Below, in pieces: positions 16,594-24,656 of a DNA stretch of 33,058 nucleotides. The position numbers and the translations under genes were made by a program. The notes beneath the pieces are model-generated. The model was not told where the DNA came from, searched no databases, and saw only the letters and a program-made list of their open reading frames with translations. How positions within the stretch are numbered: the stretch's first letter is position 1; every line of letters starts with the position of its first letter. Source of the stretch: DATLFP01 sp035540955 (GTDB lineage Bacteria > Actinomycetota > Acidimicrobiia > Acidimicrobiales > CADCSY01); assembly GCA_035540955.1 (NCBI GenBank), contig DATLFP010000146.1:1-33058 (forward strand), in the 5' to 3' direction.

Positions 16594-17361
16594 TCAGACG
16601 CGGTCGCGCAGGAACTGGATGTCGTCCTTCACGCCGTCGAGGCCGGTCTCGCACACCACCGGCGCGTTCGCGGTCCGCACGACCTCGACGAGGATCGACG
16701 GGTCGATGGTGCCGGCGCCGAGGTGCTCGTGCCGGTCGCGACCCGACCCGTGCGGGTCCTTCGAGTCGTTGCAGTGCACCAGATCGACGCGACCCGTGAT
16801 GGCGAGGATCCGCTCGACCGCCGACGCCATCTCCTCGCCGGCCGCGAACGCGTGGCAGGTGTCGAGGCAGAAGCCGATCCCGGTGTCGCCGATGGCGTCC
16901 CAGAGGCGGGCGATCGTCTCGAAGTGCCGGGCCATGGCGTGGTCGCCGCCCGCGGTGTTCTCGAGGTAGAGCGGCACGTCGGTCTCGAGCGACTGCAGAC
17001 CCTTCACCCACCGCTCGACGCCGGCCTCGACCGTGTCGTCGGCGTCGACGTGGCCGCCGTGCACCACCACGGCGGCGGCGCCGATCTCGGCGGCGGCGTC
17101 CATCGTCTGCTGGAGCACCTTGCGGCTCGGGATCCGGATCCGGTTGTTGGGCGACGCCAGGTTCACGATGTACGGGGCGTGGACGATGACCGGGATCGGC
17201 GCCGCCCGCAGCGCGGCGGCATCGTCACGAGGGACCGGCTTCTTCCAGCCCTGGGGATCGGACAGGAAGAGCTGGATCACCTCGGAGTCGGTGGCGGCCG
17301 CGAGGGCCAGCGGGTCCTCCATCTTGAGGTGGGCGCCGATGGGCACCGTCGCCTTCGCCAT
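16594..17361 (-). CDS. nfo: Deoxyribonuclease IV (AP endonuclease)
   Basis: A 255-residue TIM-barrel enzyme that incises DNA at abasic sites using a trinuclear zinc cluster. Hallmarks in order are IGAHLKM, VIVHAPYIVNLAS, VVVHGGH, YLENTAGG, GFCLDTCHAFAAG, LVHCNDSKDPHGSGRDRHEH with LGAG, and VCETGL. The start ATG is at 17361. The gene lies nine bases after the alpha-galactosidase stop, yet it has its own TAACCT hexamer six bases before the ATG, and the TAA of that hexamer is the neighbour's stop codon. It could therefore be expressed independently. Confidence 0.95.
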   Translation of the reverse strand: MAKATVPIGAHLKMEDPLALAAATDSEVIQLFLSDPQGWKKPVPRDDAAALRAAPIPVIVHAPYIVNLASPNNRIRIPSRKVLQQTMDAAAEIGAAAVVVHGGHVDADDTVEAGVERWVKGLQSLETDVPLYLENTAGGDHAMARHFETIARLWDAIGDTGIGFCLDTCHAFAAGEEMASAVERILAITGRVDLVHCNDSKDPHGSGRDRHEHLGAGTIDPSILVEVVRTANAPVVCETGLDGVKDDIQFLRDRV

Positions 17362-17367
17362 GGCGCG

Positions 17368-17373
17368 AGGTTA
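17368..17373 (-). promoter_or_regulatory. Leaderless-type -10 (TAACCT) of nfo
   Basis: A TANNNT hexamer six bases before the ATG. Its first three bases are the stop codon of the upstream alpha-galactosidase gene. Confidence 0.5.
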
Positions 17374-18873
17374 GGAGGGGTCCGTGACGTCGGCCGCCCG
17401 CCCGGTGGCGAGCACCCGGTCGAGGAGCGCCCGGCTGCCGCCGTCGAGGAGGGCGAGGTCGTCGGACACGAGCGCCATCCCGCCGGAGCGCCCGACCGCC
17501 ATCGCCCATCGCTCCACCTGCTCGGGTGTGAGCTGGGTCTCGGTGGTGCGCAGCATCACGCAGTCGGGGTCGTTGAGCCACAGCCGTCGGTGCATGAACT
17601 GGCGGGCTTCGGTGTTGCGGAGGGCGTTGGCCGTCGCCGGGGCCACCCCGGCGTAGAGCGAGCCCTCCCACACCTGGGTCGGCGGGTCCCAGAACGGCGC
17701 CACGTCGGGGCCGATGCGCATACCGTCGACGACGCCGATCCCCTGGGCGATCGGCAGGCCGCAGCCGAGCAGGAACGTGCCGTCGCCGGCGCCCCGGCGG
17801 ATCGCCTCCATCCCCGCTCGCACCCGCTGGGCCGGTGTGCGACCGGGATCGGCGTAGGTGCCGGGCAGCGACGGGGCGTAGGTGAAGTCGAGCTTGAGGT
17901 AGGGGAACCCGGCGTCGACGAGCGACCGGGCCACGTCCTCGAGATGGGCGAGCACCTCGGGACGAGTCGTGTCGAGGGTCCAGACGGTCCCGCCCCAGCC
18001 GGCGTTGACCATGCCGCGCAACGGGTCACCGGTGGCCGGGTGGCGAGCGAGCCAGTCGGGATGGTCGGTGGCCAGACGCGAACCCGGCGCGGCGAGGAAC
18101 GGGGCGATCCAGATGCCGGGCGTCCGTCCCTCGGCGGCGATGGCGGCGGCGATCCCGTCGACGGCGGTGGGGAACTTGTCGTTGGTGGTGAGCCAGTCGC
18201 CGATCGCGGCCTGGTACCCGTCGTCGAGCTGGAAGACGTCGAAGGGCCAGTCGGCGGCGAGCGCGAGCTGTGCCCGCAGCGCGTCCTCGCTGATGTCGTG
18301 GAACCAGTGGTACCAGGAGCACCAGCCGACCTGGTACGGCGCGGCGACACGCGCCGCCATCGCCGACCCGATGGCAGCGGCCCAGTCCTCGAGCGAGTCG
18401 AACCGGCCGACGCCGTGCAGCTGCCGGGTCTCGCCGGCGCGCAGCACGGCGCCGCCGAGGTAGGCCTCGACGTCGACCTCGATGCGGCCCTCGCGGACGC
18501 GCACCCGGAAGGTCCCGTCGTGGTCGGTGCCGCCGAGGAAGCCCAGGCACACCGGCGGCCCGTCCCCGTGCACGACCGTCACCAGCTCTGATCGCAGCTC
18601 GTGGGCGTCGCTGACCGGCTCGGGGTCGGCGTGGTGCATGCCCCGCACGAGCGACGGCGCCGGCGCGGACGACGGGTCGACGTCGCGCCCGAGGTGGGCG
18701 ACGTCCACCGGCGACCACGACTGGTACCCGTGCCGGAACATGCGCGGGTCCCGGCCCGCCGGACCGGCATCCCATGTGAAGGACACGCGGTCGACGGGAC
18801 CGGTGACCTCGGCGGTGACCGACCACGTCCAGCCGGTCGGGGTCTCGACGACGTCGGGGCGCAGCGCGCCCAC
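17371..18873 (-). CDS. GH36-type alpha-galactosidase
   Basis: A 500-residue cytosolic glycoside hydrolase with no signal peptide. A beta-rich N-terminal domain covers about residues 1-175. The barrel contains VGWCSWYHW (183-190), FQLDDGYQ (214-221), YLKLDFTYA with nucleophile D329, and GMRIGPDVAPFW with acid/base D390. GH36 enzymes release alpha-galactose from raffinose-type sugars or galactosides; some members are transferases. At 500 residues it is shorter than the 700-residue bacterial forms. The GTG start directly abuts the MBL gene stop with no intervening base. No sugar transporter is in the window, so the substrate source is unclear. Confidence 0.92.
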   Translation of the reverse strand: MGALRPDVVETPTGWTWSVTAEVTGPVDRVSFTWDAGPAGRDPRMFRHGYQSWSPVDVAHLGRDVDPSSAPAPSLVRGMHHADPEPVSDAHELRSELVTVVHGDGPPVCLGFLGGTDHDGTFRVRVREGRIEVDVEAYLGGAVLRAGETRQLHGVGRFDSLEDWAAAIGSAMAARVAAPYQVGWCSWYHWFHDISEDALRAQLALAADWPFDVFQLDDGYQAAIGDWLTTNDKFPTAVDGIAAAIAAEGRTPGIWIAPFLAAPGSRLATDHPDWLARHPATGDPLRGMVNAGWGGTVWTLDTTRPEVLAHLEDVARSLVDAGFPYLKLDFTYAPSLPGTYADPGRTPAQRVRAGMEAIRRGAGDGTFLLGCGLPIAQGIGVVDGMRIGPDVAPFWDPPTQVWEGSLYAGVAPATANALRNTEARQFMHRRLWLNDPDCVMLRTTETQLTPEQVERWAMAVGRSGGMALVSDDLALLDGGSRALLDRVLATGRAADVTDPS

Positions 18874-19791
18874 CTAGTGCGGGTGGGGGTGCTGGTGGCG
18901 GGTCTCGAGCCAGCGCTTGAACCCGGCGGCGTTCGAGTGCACGCCGTTGAGCGTCTCGAGCTTCTCCCGGTGGGCGGGGTCGACGCCGTCGAGGTCGGCG
19001 CCGAACGCCTCGTCGAGCGCGGCGGCGATGTCGCGGCCCTCCTGCCACGCCCGCTCCGCGACCTCGGCCCACCGCGTGAGCGTGCCGGAAGCCTCGTCGA
19101 GGGTCTCGAGCGGGTCGGGCACGAGGCCGTAGTGGGCGAGGGCGATGCCGGTCGGTCGGCGCTCGCCGAACCGGCGAAGCGACCCGAGCGCGAGGTCGAG
19201 GTCGAAGTCGGGCGGCGGGGTCGACGGGCGCAGGACGCCGCCGTCAGGCAGCCGGACCCCGACGGCGTCGCCGGCGAAGATGATGCCCGAGTCGGAGTCG
19301 TGCAGCGCCAGGTGGTGCTTGGCGTGGCCGGGCGAGTCGATGGTGGTGAGGACCCGCCCGCCGCCGATCACGATGTCCTCGCCGTCGGCCAGCACGTGGA
19401 CCCGGTCGGCCGGCGTCGGGTCGAGGCGACCGTAGAGCGTGTCGAGGAGGTCGCCGTAGACCATGGCGGCGCTGGCGACGAGGCGCTCGGGGTCGACGAG
19501 GTGGCGAGCGCCCTTCTCGTGCACATAGACGGTGGCGTTCGGGAAGGCCCGGGCCACGTCGCCCACCCCGCCGGCGTGGTCGAGGTGGATGTGGGTGACC
19601 GCGATCCCGGCCAGCTCGGTGGCCGACACGCCGAGTTCGTCGAGGGCGGCGAGGAGCTGGGGCACCGAGGACTGGCTCCCGGTCTCGACCAGCACCGGCG
19701 CCGGGCCGGTGATCAGGTAGCCGGCGGTGACCCGCTCCCAGCCGCCGAGCAGGGTGTCGATCTCGATGACGCCGGGCGCCAGCTCGCTCAT
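18874..19791 (-). CDS. MBL-fold metallohydrolase
   Basis: A 305-residue metallo-beta-lactamase-fold hydrolase. The HxHxDH motif is THIHLDHAGG (H67, H69, D71, H72), followed by SPGHAKHHLAL (third metal His) and IFAGDAVGVR (bridging Asp); HYG supplies a later His. A helical C-terminal part follows, ending in a His-rich tail (HQHPHPH). Substrate unknown; glyoxalase II-like thioesters or lactones are possible. The ATG at 19791 is preferred. It is divergent from xseA with a 40-base gap and is joined end to end with the alpha-galactosidase gene. Confidence 0.9.
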   Translation of the reverse strand: MSELAPGVIEIDTLLGGWERVTAGYLITGPAPVLVETGSQSSVPQLLAALDELGVSATELAGIAVTHIHLDHAGGVGDVARAFPNATVYVHEKGARHLVDPERLVASAAMVYGDLLDTLYGRLDPTPADRVHVLADGEDIVIGGGRVLTTIDSPGHAKHHLALHDSDSGIIFAGDAVGVRLPDGGVLRPSTPPPDFDLDLALGSLRRFGERRPTGIALAHYGLVPDPLETLDEASGTLTRWAEVAERAWQEGRDIAAALDEAFGADLDGVDPAHREKLETLNGVHSNAAGFKRWLETRHQHPHPH

Positions 19792-19831
19792 GGATGGCCA
19801 CGATGTCACACCGGCTTGGCAGGATGGGCGG

Positions 19832-21094
19832 GTGGCGACCGAGGGCGCGCAGCCGGCGCTGTTCGACGTGGAGCGCACGTGGGGCGTGGGGGAGCTCAGC
19901 GCCCGCATCACCCGCGCCCTGGCCTCGGCGTTCCCCGCCGAGGTGTGGGTGCGGGGCGAGGTCGACGGGCTGCGGCCCCCGAACCGCAACGGCCACCAGT
20001 ACTTCTCGCTGACCGAGCGCAACAACCGCCGGGGGCCGGTGTCGACGCTCAACGTGACGTTGCTCGACCGCGACCGGCGCCGGATCGACCGCGAGCTCGA
20101 CGCGTGGCCCGACTTCAAGCTGCGCGACGGCCTCGAGATCCGCGTCCGGGCGAAGGTGCAGCTCGGGTTCGGCCGGCTGTCGCTGCTCGTCTCGGCCGTC
20201 GACCCCGAGCACACGCTGGGGCGCATGGCGGCCGACCGCGAGCGCATCCGCGCCGCCCTGCGGGCCGAGGGGCTGCTCGAGGCGCAGCAGCGGCTCGCCC
20301 TGCCGGTGGTCCCCCTTCACGTCGGCCTCGTGACGAGCGACGGCAGCGCCGCCTGCGAGGACGTCCTCGCCGAGCTCCGCGCCAGCGGTCTCGGCTTCCG
20401 GGTCTCGATCGCCGACGCGCAGGTGCAGGGCGCGCACGCCGACCTGTCGATCCTGCGGGCCCTGCACCGCCTGTCCGACGTGCGCCCTCAGGTGGTGCTC
20501 ATCGTGCGGGGCGGCGGCGCCCGCACCGACCTCGCCACCTTCGACAGCGAGCGGCTCGCGCGCGCCATCGCCGCCCACCCGGTGCCGGTGCTCGCCGGCA
20601 TCGGCCACGAGATCGATTCGAGCATCGTCGACGACGTCGCCCACGCCACGTTCAAGACGCCCACGGCGACGGCCGCCTTCGTCGTCGAACGGGTGCGGGC
20701 TGCCCACCAGCGGGCCGGCGACGCGTGGACCGCGATCGCCCGGGTGGCGCGCGCCCACGTCGGGCGGGCCGACGACCGGCTCGCCCAGCGCGCGGGGCGA
20801 CTGGTGGCGCTGGCGTCGACGGCCACGGGCCGCGCCGACGAGCGGGTGACGGCGCGCGCCGTCCGCGTCGGTGGTCTGGCGCGGGCCCGCCTGCGGGAGG
20901 CCGGCTCGAGGATCGACGTGCTGGCCGCCCGCACCGATGCCGCCGACCCCGCTCGCGTCCTGGCCCGGGGCTGGTCCCTCACCCGCACCGCCGACGGGCG
21001 GCTCGTGCGATCGGTCGCCGACGCGGCGGCCGGCACCTCGATCGTCACCACCCTCGCCGACGGCGAGGTGCGCAGCACCGTGGAGTCGCCATGA
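19832..21094 (+). CDS. xseA: Exodeoxyribonuclease VII large subunit
   Basis: A 420-residue catalytic subunit that degrades single-stranded DNA in both directions. An OB fold lies at the N-terminus (EVWVRGEVDGLRPPNRNGHQ, YFSLTE). The nuclease domain has GLVTSDGSAACEDVL, IVRGGGARTDLATFDSE and GIGHEIDSSIVDDVAH. A long helical region follows, ending in the RVLARGWSLTR beta motif. The GTG at 19832 gives the usual length. The stop overlaps the xseB start (ATGA). The family GGGSxEDL reads GGGARTDL here. Confidence 0.96.
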   Translation: MATEGAQPALFDVERTWGVGELSARITRALASAFPAEVWVRGEVDGLRPPNRNGHQYFSLTERNNRRGPVSTLNVTLLDRDRRRIDRELDAWPDFKLRDGLEIRVRAKVQLGFGRLSLLVSAVDPEHTLGRMAADRERIRAALRAEGLLEAQQRLALPVVPLHVGLVTSDGSAACEDVLAELRASGLGFRVSIADAQVQGAHADLSILRALHRLSDVRPQVVLIVRGGGARTDLATFDSERLARAIAAHPVPVLAGIGHEIDSSIVDDVAHATFKTPTATAAFVVERVRAAHQRAGDAWTAIARVARAHVGRADDRLAQRAGRLVALASTATGRADERVTARAVRVGGLARARLREAGSRIDVLAARTDAADPARVLARGWSLTRTADGRLVRSVADAAAGTSIVTTLADGEVRSTVESP

Positions 21095-21315
21095 GCAACG
21101 ACGAGGTCCGGTGGGCCGACGCCATCACCGAGCTCGAACAGATCCTCACCCGGCTCGACGACGACGCGCTCGACGTCGACGTCCTCGCCGAGCAGGTCGC
21201 ACGCGCCGCCGAGCTGATCGGGCTGTGCCGCGACCGGATCGCCCGCACCAAGCTCGAGGTCGAGCGCATCGTCACCGATCTCGACCCCGAGCCCGCCGAC
21301 CCCGACGCCGGGTGA
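21091..21315 (+). CDS. xseB: Exodeoxyribonuclease VII small subunit
   Basis: A 74-residue helical-hairpin protein that binds the XseA stalk. The motif WADAITELEQILTRLDDDAL, DVDVLAEQVARAAELIGLCR and RTKLEVERIV are typical. The ATG overlaps the xseA stop, and its stop overlaps the SURF1 GTG (GTGA), so the three genes are translationally chained. Confidence 0.96.
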   Translation: MSNDEVRWADAITELEQILTRLDDDALDVDVLAEQVARAAELIGLCRDRIARTKLEVERIVTDLDPEPADPDAG

Positions 21316-22046
21316 ACCAGCAGCCGACGCCGTCGCCGTTCTGGCGGCGCCCGATCTGGCTCCTCGGCCACGCCATCGCACTCACCGCGGTCGTGCTGTT
21401 CGTGCGCCTGTCGTTCTGGCAGCTCGACCGGCACGACGAGCGCCGCGAGCGCAACGCCGCGATCGCGGCGCGGGCGGACGGCCCACCGGTCGACGTGCTC
21501 GGCGTCGACCTCGACACCGGCGAGTTCCGGCGGGTGACCGCCACCGGCACCTTCGATGCCGACGGCGAGGTGCTGATCCGCAACCGCTCGCTTCAGGGCA
21601 CCGTCGGCTTCCACGTGGTCACGCCGCTCGACCTCGCCGACGGGCGATCGGTGCTGGTCAACCGGGGTTGGATCCCGACCGACCTCGAGCGACGGCCACC
21701 GGGTCCGCCGCCGGGGACGGTCACCGTCGAGGGGATCCTCCTCGCGTCGCAGCGGCGGGGGCTCGGTCCACGCGACGCCGTGGACGGCCGGCTCGCCATC
21801 CTCAACCGCGTCGACGTCGCCCGCATCCAGCAGCAGACGCGGCGCCCGCTGATCCCGCTGTGGCTCAGCCAGACGGCGCCGCCGGCCGAGGGCGCCGGCG
21901 GCTACCCGATCAGGCTCGACCCGCCGGCGCGCGACGCCGGCCCCCACCTCTCCTACGCCGGGCAGTGGCTGCTCTTCGCGCTGGTCGTCGGCGTCGGGTA
22001 TCCACTTCTCCTCCGGCGGCGCGCACGTACCGTTGAGCCTGTCTGA
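21312..22046 (+). CDS. SURF1-family cytochrome c oxidase assembly protein
   Basis: A 244-residue membrane protein with one transmembrane helix near each end: residues about 16-33 and the C-terminal WLLFALVVGVGYPLLLRRR. The hallmark after the first helix is FWQLDRHDERRERNA. The periplasmic part has the typical DGRSVLVNRGWIP, and the SYAGQWLLFA motif leads into the second helix. SURF1 proteins help insert heme into cytochrome oxidase. The GTG start overlaps xseB, an unexpected pairing of a DNA repair operon with respiratory assembly. No oxidase gene lies in the window. Confidence 0.92.
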   Translation: MNQQPTPSPFWRRPIWLLGHAIALTAVVLFVRLSFWQLDRHDERRERNAAIAARADGPPVDVLGVDLDTGEFRRVTATGTFDADGEVLIRNRSLQGTVGFHVVTPLDLADGRSVLVNRGWIPTDLERRPPGPPPGTVTVEGILLASQRRGLGPRDAVDGRLAILNRVDVARIQQQTRRPLIPLWLSQTAPPAEGAGGYPIRLDPPARDAGPHLSYAGQWLLFALVVGVGYPLLLRRRARTVEPV

Positions 22047-22093
22047 CCGCACTGCATGAGCTGACCTCGCCCGCGACCGCGCTCGGCATCGAG

Positions 22094-22525
22094 GTGTCGG
22101 TGCCCGACGGGTGGGTGCGCGTGCCGTCCACCGACGGCGCGGTCGTCCTCGGTGGCCCCCTCGTGGCCGGTGCCCGGCCGACGATCGCGCTGGCCCGGGA
22201 GCCGTTCGACCCGCCGACGCCCGATGGCCTCGCCCGGGGGTTGGCCGCCCTCCGGTCGATCCAGATCGAGGAGTACCCGGGGTTCGCGCTGCTCGCCGAG
22301 CGCACCGTCGAGGTCGACGGGCGCTGGGCGCACGTCGAGCACTTCCGTTGGCAGCACGAGGGCACCGCGCTGACCCAGCTCTTCGCCCTGATCGTCATCG
22401 AGCCGGGCATGGCCCTGCAGATCGACGGCGTCTGCCTCACCGACCTCGAGGCCGAGCATCTCGTCGACCTCGACGCCATCGTCGCGTCGATCGGCTTCCC
22501 CGCCGTCGATCACGTCGCCGCGTAG
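22094..22525 (+). CDS. Uncharacterised protein, possibly PsbP/Mog1 or LpqN-like
   Basis: A 143-residue protein I do not recognise with confidence. It begins VSVPDGWVRVPS and alternates beta-prone segments (IALAREPF, FALLAERTVEV, WAHVEHFRW) with a short helix (LARGLAALRSI), ending LDAIVASIGF. The P-x-GW opening and the final helix resemble the Mog1/PsbP-like fold seen in actinobacterial LpqN/DUF1795-type proteins, but here without a signal peptide. The GTG at 22094 is the first common start in frame. The frame is open from 22037 and includes CTG codons that would add about 17 plausible residues, so the true start may lie upstream. It follows SURF1 by 47 bases on the same strand. Confidence 0.75.
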   Translation: MSVPDGWVRVPSTDGAVVLGGPLVAGARPTIALAREPFDPPTPDGLARGLAALRSIQIEEYPGFALLAERTVEVDGRWAHVEHFRWQHEGTALTQLFALIVIEPGMALQIDGVCLTDLEAEHLVDLDAIVASIGFPAVDHVAA

Positions 22526-22544
22526 CGGCCATCGCCGACTCTCG

Positions 22545-22578
22545 TGGCGCTTCCCTTCGTCTGGTGAAAGAACCGCCA
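22545..22578. terminator. Weak hairpin between convergent genes
   Basis: Bases 22545-22553 pair with 22570-22578 except at one position (9-base arms, 16-base loop). It lies between the unrecognised gene and the convergent SDR gene. Support is modest. Confidence 0.35.
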
Positions 22579-22611
22579 CACGACGCGGCGCCTGAGCGGA
22601 TGGTGCGTTCG

Positions 22612-23385
22612 TCAGACGAGCGTGAGACCGCCGTCGACGGCGAGGACCTGGCCGGTGACGTACGACGCCTCCTCCGACAGGAGGAACACGACCACCGCCG
22701 CCACCTCCCAGCCGGTGCCCTGGCGGCCGAGGGGCACCGGGGTCCGATCGCGCGACGGCCGACCCCGGCTCGCCCACCGTCCGAGCGCGGTGTCGATCAG
22801 ACCAGGCGCCACGACGTTGGCTCGCACGCCCTTCCGGGCCCCCTCCATCGCCACGTGCCGCATGAGACCGCCGAGCGCCGCCTTCGACGAGTCGTAGGCG
22901 GGGAGCCGGCTCCCGGGCTGCAGGCCGGCGACCGAGGAGATGTAGACGAAGGCGCTCCCCTCGCCCATGCGGGGCAGCGCGGCGCGCGACACGAGGAAGT
23001 GCGACCGCACGTTCACGTCGAACACGAGGTCCCACTGCTCGGGCGACGTGCCCTCGAGCCGGCCCCCGGCGCCGATGCCGACGTTGAGCACCACGCCGTC
23101 GAGACCTCCGAGCGCGCCGTCGGCCTCCTCGACCAGCCGGGCGCACGTGTCGGCGTCGGTGATGTCGCCCACGTGGACGGTCGCCGTCGCCCCTTCGGCC
23201 TCGACCAGCCGGGCCGTCTCGGCCGCGGCGGCCTCGTCGCGGTCGGCGCACGCGACCGACGCCCCCTCCCGGGCGGCCAGGACCGAGATGGCGCGGCCGT
23301 TGCCGACGGGGGCGTCGGGGTCGTCACTGCGTTGGGTGCCGGCACCCACGACGAGGATGCGGCGGCCTTCGAGGCGGCGGGTCAT
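22612..23385 (-). CDS. SDR-family oxidoreductase with extended glycine loop
   Basis: A 257-residue short-chain dehydrogenase. Catalytic residues are S150/S151 (YISSVAG), Y164 and K168 (YDSSK). The C-terminal SYVTGQVLAVDGGLTLV is typical of FabG-like members. The nucleotide-binding motif is unusual: instead of TGxxxGxG it reads VGAGTQRSDDPDAPVGNG, an insertion of about eight residues that includes two acidic positions. The usual NNAG is NVGIG. A TAACGT hexamer lies seven bases before the ATG. Substrate unknown; an acyl or steroid-type alcohol is possible. Confidence 0.92.
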   Translation of the reverse strand: MTRRLEGRRILVVGAGTQRSDDPDAPVGNGRAISVLAAREGASVACADRDEAAAAETARLVEAEGATATVHVGDITDADTCARLVEEADGALGGLDGVVLNVGIGAGGRLEGTSPEQWDLVFDVNVRSHFLVSRAALPRMGEGSAFVYISSVAGLQPGSRLPAYDSSKAALGGLMRHVAMEGARKGVRANVVAPGLIDTALGRWASRGRPSRDRTPVPLGRQGTGWEVAAVVVFLLSEEASYVTGQVLAVDGGLTLV

Positions 23386-23392
23386 GCCGCCG

Positions 23393-23398
23393 ACGTTA
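23393..23398 (-). promoter_or_regulatory. Leaderless-type -10 (TAACGT) of the SDR gene
   Basis: A TANNNT hexamer seven bases before the ATG at 23385. Confidence 0.5.
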
Positions 23399-23414
23399 CG
23401 CAGGCGTCAGCGGC

Positions 23415-23780
23415 TCATCCGAAGAACCCGGCGATGGCCTGGAGGCGACCGTCGTCGGCGAGCATGCCCACGTCGATCCCCTCGACGATGACCGTGCCGT
23501 CCGGGCCGACGGCGTTCCACGGGAACCGGAGCACGTTGTGGTGGGTGTCGATGTCGCCGGTGCGCTGGAGGGTGGCGCCCGGGAACTGGGCCCGCACGCC
23601 GTCGACCATGTCGGCCAGCGCCTCGTGGCCCTCGACGTCGGACAGCGGGTCGACGTAGTGGCACTCGGGTGCCCACGCCCGGGCGATCAGGTCGAGCCGG
23701 GCGTCCCGATCGGCCTCGTTCCACATGGCGAAGTACGTGTCGATGATCGTCGGGATGGGAGTGGTCTCGGTGGTGGTCAT
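23415..23780 (-). CDS. NTF2-like/SnoaL-like domain protein
   Basis: A 121-residue single-domain protein with the cone-shaped NTF2 fold pattern: an N-terminal helix TIIDTYFAMWNEADRDARLD, then AWAPECHYVDPLSDVEGHEALADMV, then strands ending AIAGFFG. Members are isomerases, hydrolases or binding proteins for small hydrophobic molecules, and the role here cannot be fixed. It is divergent from the XRE/MmyB regulator across 86 bases that contain an operator-like inverted repeat, so it is a likely target of that regulator. Confidence 0.88.
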   Translation of the reverse strand: MTTTETTPIPTIIDTYFAMWNEADRDARLDLIARAWAPECHYVDPLSDVEGHEALADMVDGVRAQFPGATLQRTGDIDTHHNVLRFPWNAVGPDGTVIVEGIDVGMLADDGRLQAIAGFFG

Positions 23781-23809
23781 GCGATCATTGGCGCGCGGGT
23801 CCCGCGCTC

Positions 23810-23836
23810 CGACGATTACCTGGTTGGTAGTCGTCG
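23810..23836. promoter_or_regulatory. Operator-like inverted repeat, NTF2/XRE intergenic region
   Basis: CGACGATTACC (23810-23820) and GGTAGTCGTCG (23826-23836) match as an inverted repeat at 10 of 11 positions around five bases. The right arm sits where the -35 of the regulator's promoter would fall (17 bases before TACCGT), and the left arm overlaps the expected -35 region of the NTF2-like gene. It is a good candidate autoregulatory site. Confidence 0.6.
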
Positions 23837-23853
23837 CCGACCGGCCCGCTCAC

Positions 23854-23859
23854 TACCGT
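23854..23859 (+). promoter_or_regulatory. Leaderless-type -10 (TACCGT) of the XRE regulator
   Basis: A TANNNT hexamer seven bases before the ATG at 23867. Confidence 0.55.
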
Positions 23860-23866
23860 CGGCGGC

Positions 23867-24646
23867 ATGACCGCGCTCGCCACCGCCGGCTCCGACTTCG
23901 GGACGATGCTGCGCACCTGGCGGGCGACGCGGCGCATGAGCCAGCTCGAGCTGGCGTCGGCGGCGGGGGTGTCCTCGCGGCACCTGAGCTTCATCGAGAC
24001 CGGCCGGTCGCGGCCGAGTCGGGAGATGGTCGTGCACCTCGCCGAACAGCTCGACGTACCGCTGCGGGAGCGCAACGCGCTCCTGAACGCCGCCGGGTTC
24101 GCGGCGCTCTACCGGGAGACGGCGCTCACCGCCCCCGAGATGGAGCAGGCCCGGGCCGCCATCGACCTCGTGCTCGAGCGGCATCCGTTCCCCGCCATCG
24201 CCGTCGACCGACGGTGGGACCTCGTGAGCGCCAACGACCGGGCCTTCGCCCTCGTCGACGGTGTCGACCCGGCGCTGCTGGGCCCACCGCTGAACGTCTA
24301 CCGCGTGAGCGTCCACCCCGACGGGCTGCGGCCCCGCATCGAGAACTTCGACGAGTACGCCGACCACCTGCTGTCCCGGCTCCAGCACCAGGTGGCGGTA
24401 TCGGCCGACCCCGAGCTCGTCGAGCTGCTCGAGGAGATCCGCGACCTCGTCGGGCGACGCCACCCCAACACCCACCTGTCGCCCTCGCAGGTCTTGCTGC
24501 CGCTGCGGATCCGGACCGGCGACCGGGTGCTGTCGTTCATGAGCACGATCGCGGTGTTCGGCACGCCGGTCGACATCACCCTCGCCGAGCTCGCCATCGA
24601 GACGTTCTTCCCCGCCGACTCGGAGACCGCCGCGCTCCTTTCGTAG
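23867..24646 (+). CDS. XRE-family regulator with MmyB-like ligand-binding domain
   Basis: A 259-residue regulator. The helix-turn-helix occupies about residues 10-66 (MSQLELASAAGVSSRHLSFI, ETGRSRPSREMV). A MmyB-like PAS-type domain follows: PFPAIAVDRRWDLVSANDRA, NVYRVSVHPDGL and a C-terminal FGTPVDITLAELAIETFFPAD. In structural work on this family (MltR), a fatty acid occupied the pocket, and actinobacterial members were noted to lie beside SDR genes. Exactly such a gene follows 10 bases downstream, and another SDR lies on the other side. It probably represses or activates these SDR and NTF2-like genes in response to a lipid-like ligand. Confidence 0.92.
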   Translation: MTALATAGSDFGTMLRTWRATRRMSQLELASAAGVSSRHLSFIETGRSRPSREMVVHLAEQLDVPLRERNALLNAAGFAALYRETALTAPEMEQARAAIDLVLERHPFPAIAVDRRWDLVSANDRAFALVDGVDPALLGPPLNVYRVSVHPDGLRPRIENFDEYADHLLSRLQHQVAVSADPELVELLEEIRDLVGRRHPNTHLSPSQVLLPLRIRTGDRVLSFMSTIAVFGTPVDITLAELAIETFFPADSETAALLS

Positions 24647-24649
24647 TGT
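24644..24649 (+). promoter_or_regulatory. Leaderless-type -10 (TAGTGT) of the second SDR gene
   Basis: A TANNNT hexamer seven bases before the ATG at 24657. It begins inside the stop codon of the XRE regulator gene. Confidence 0.5.
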
Positions 24650-24656
24650 CCGGCCC

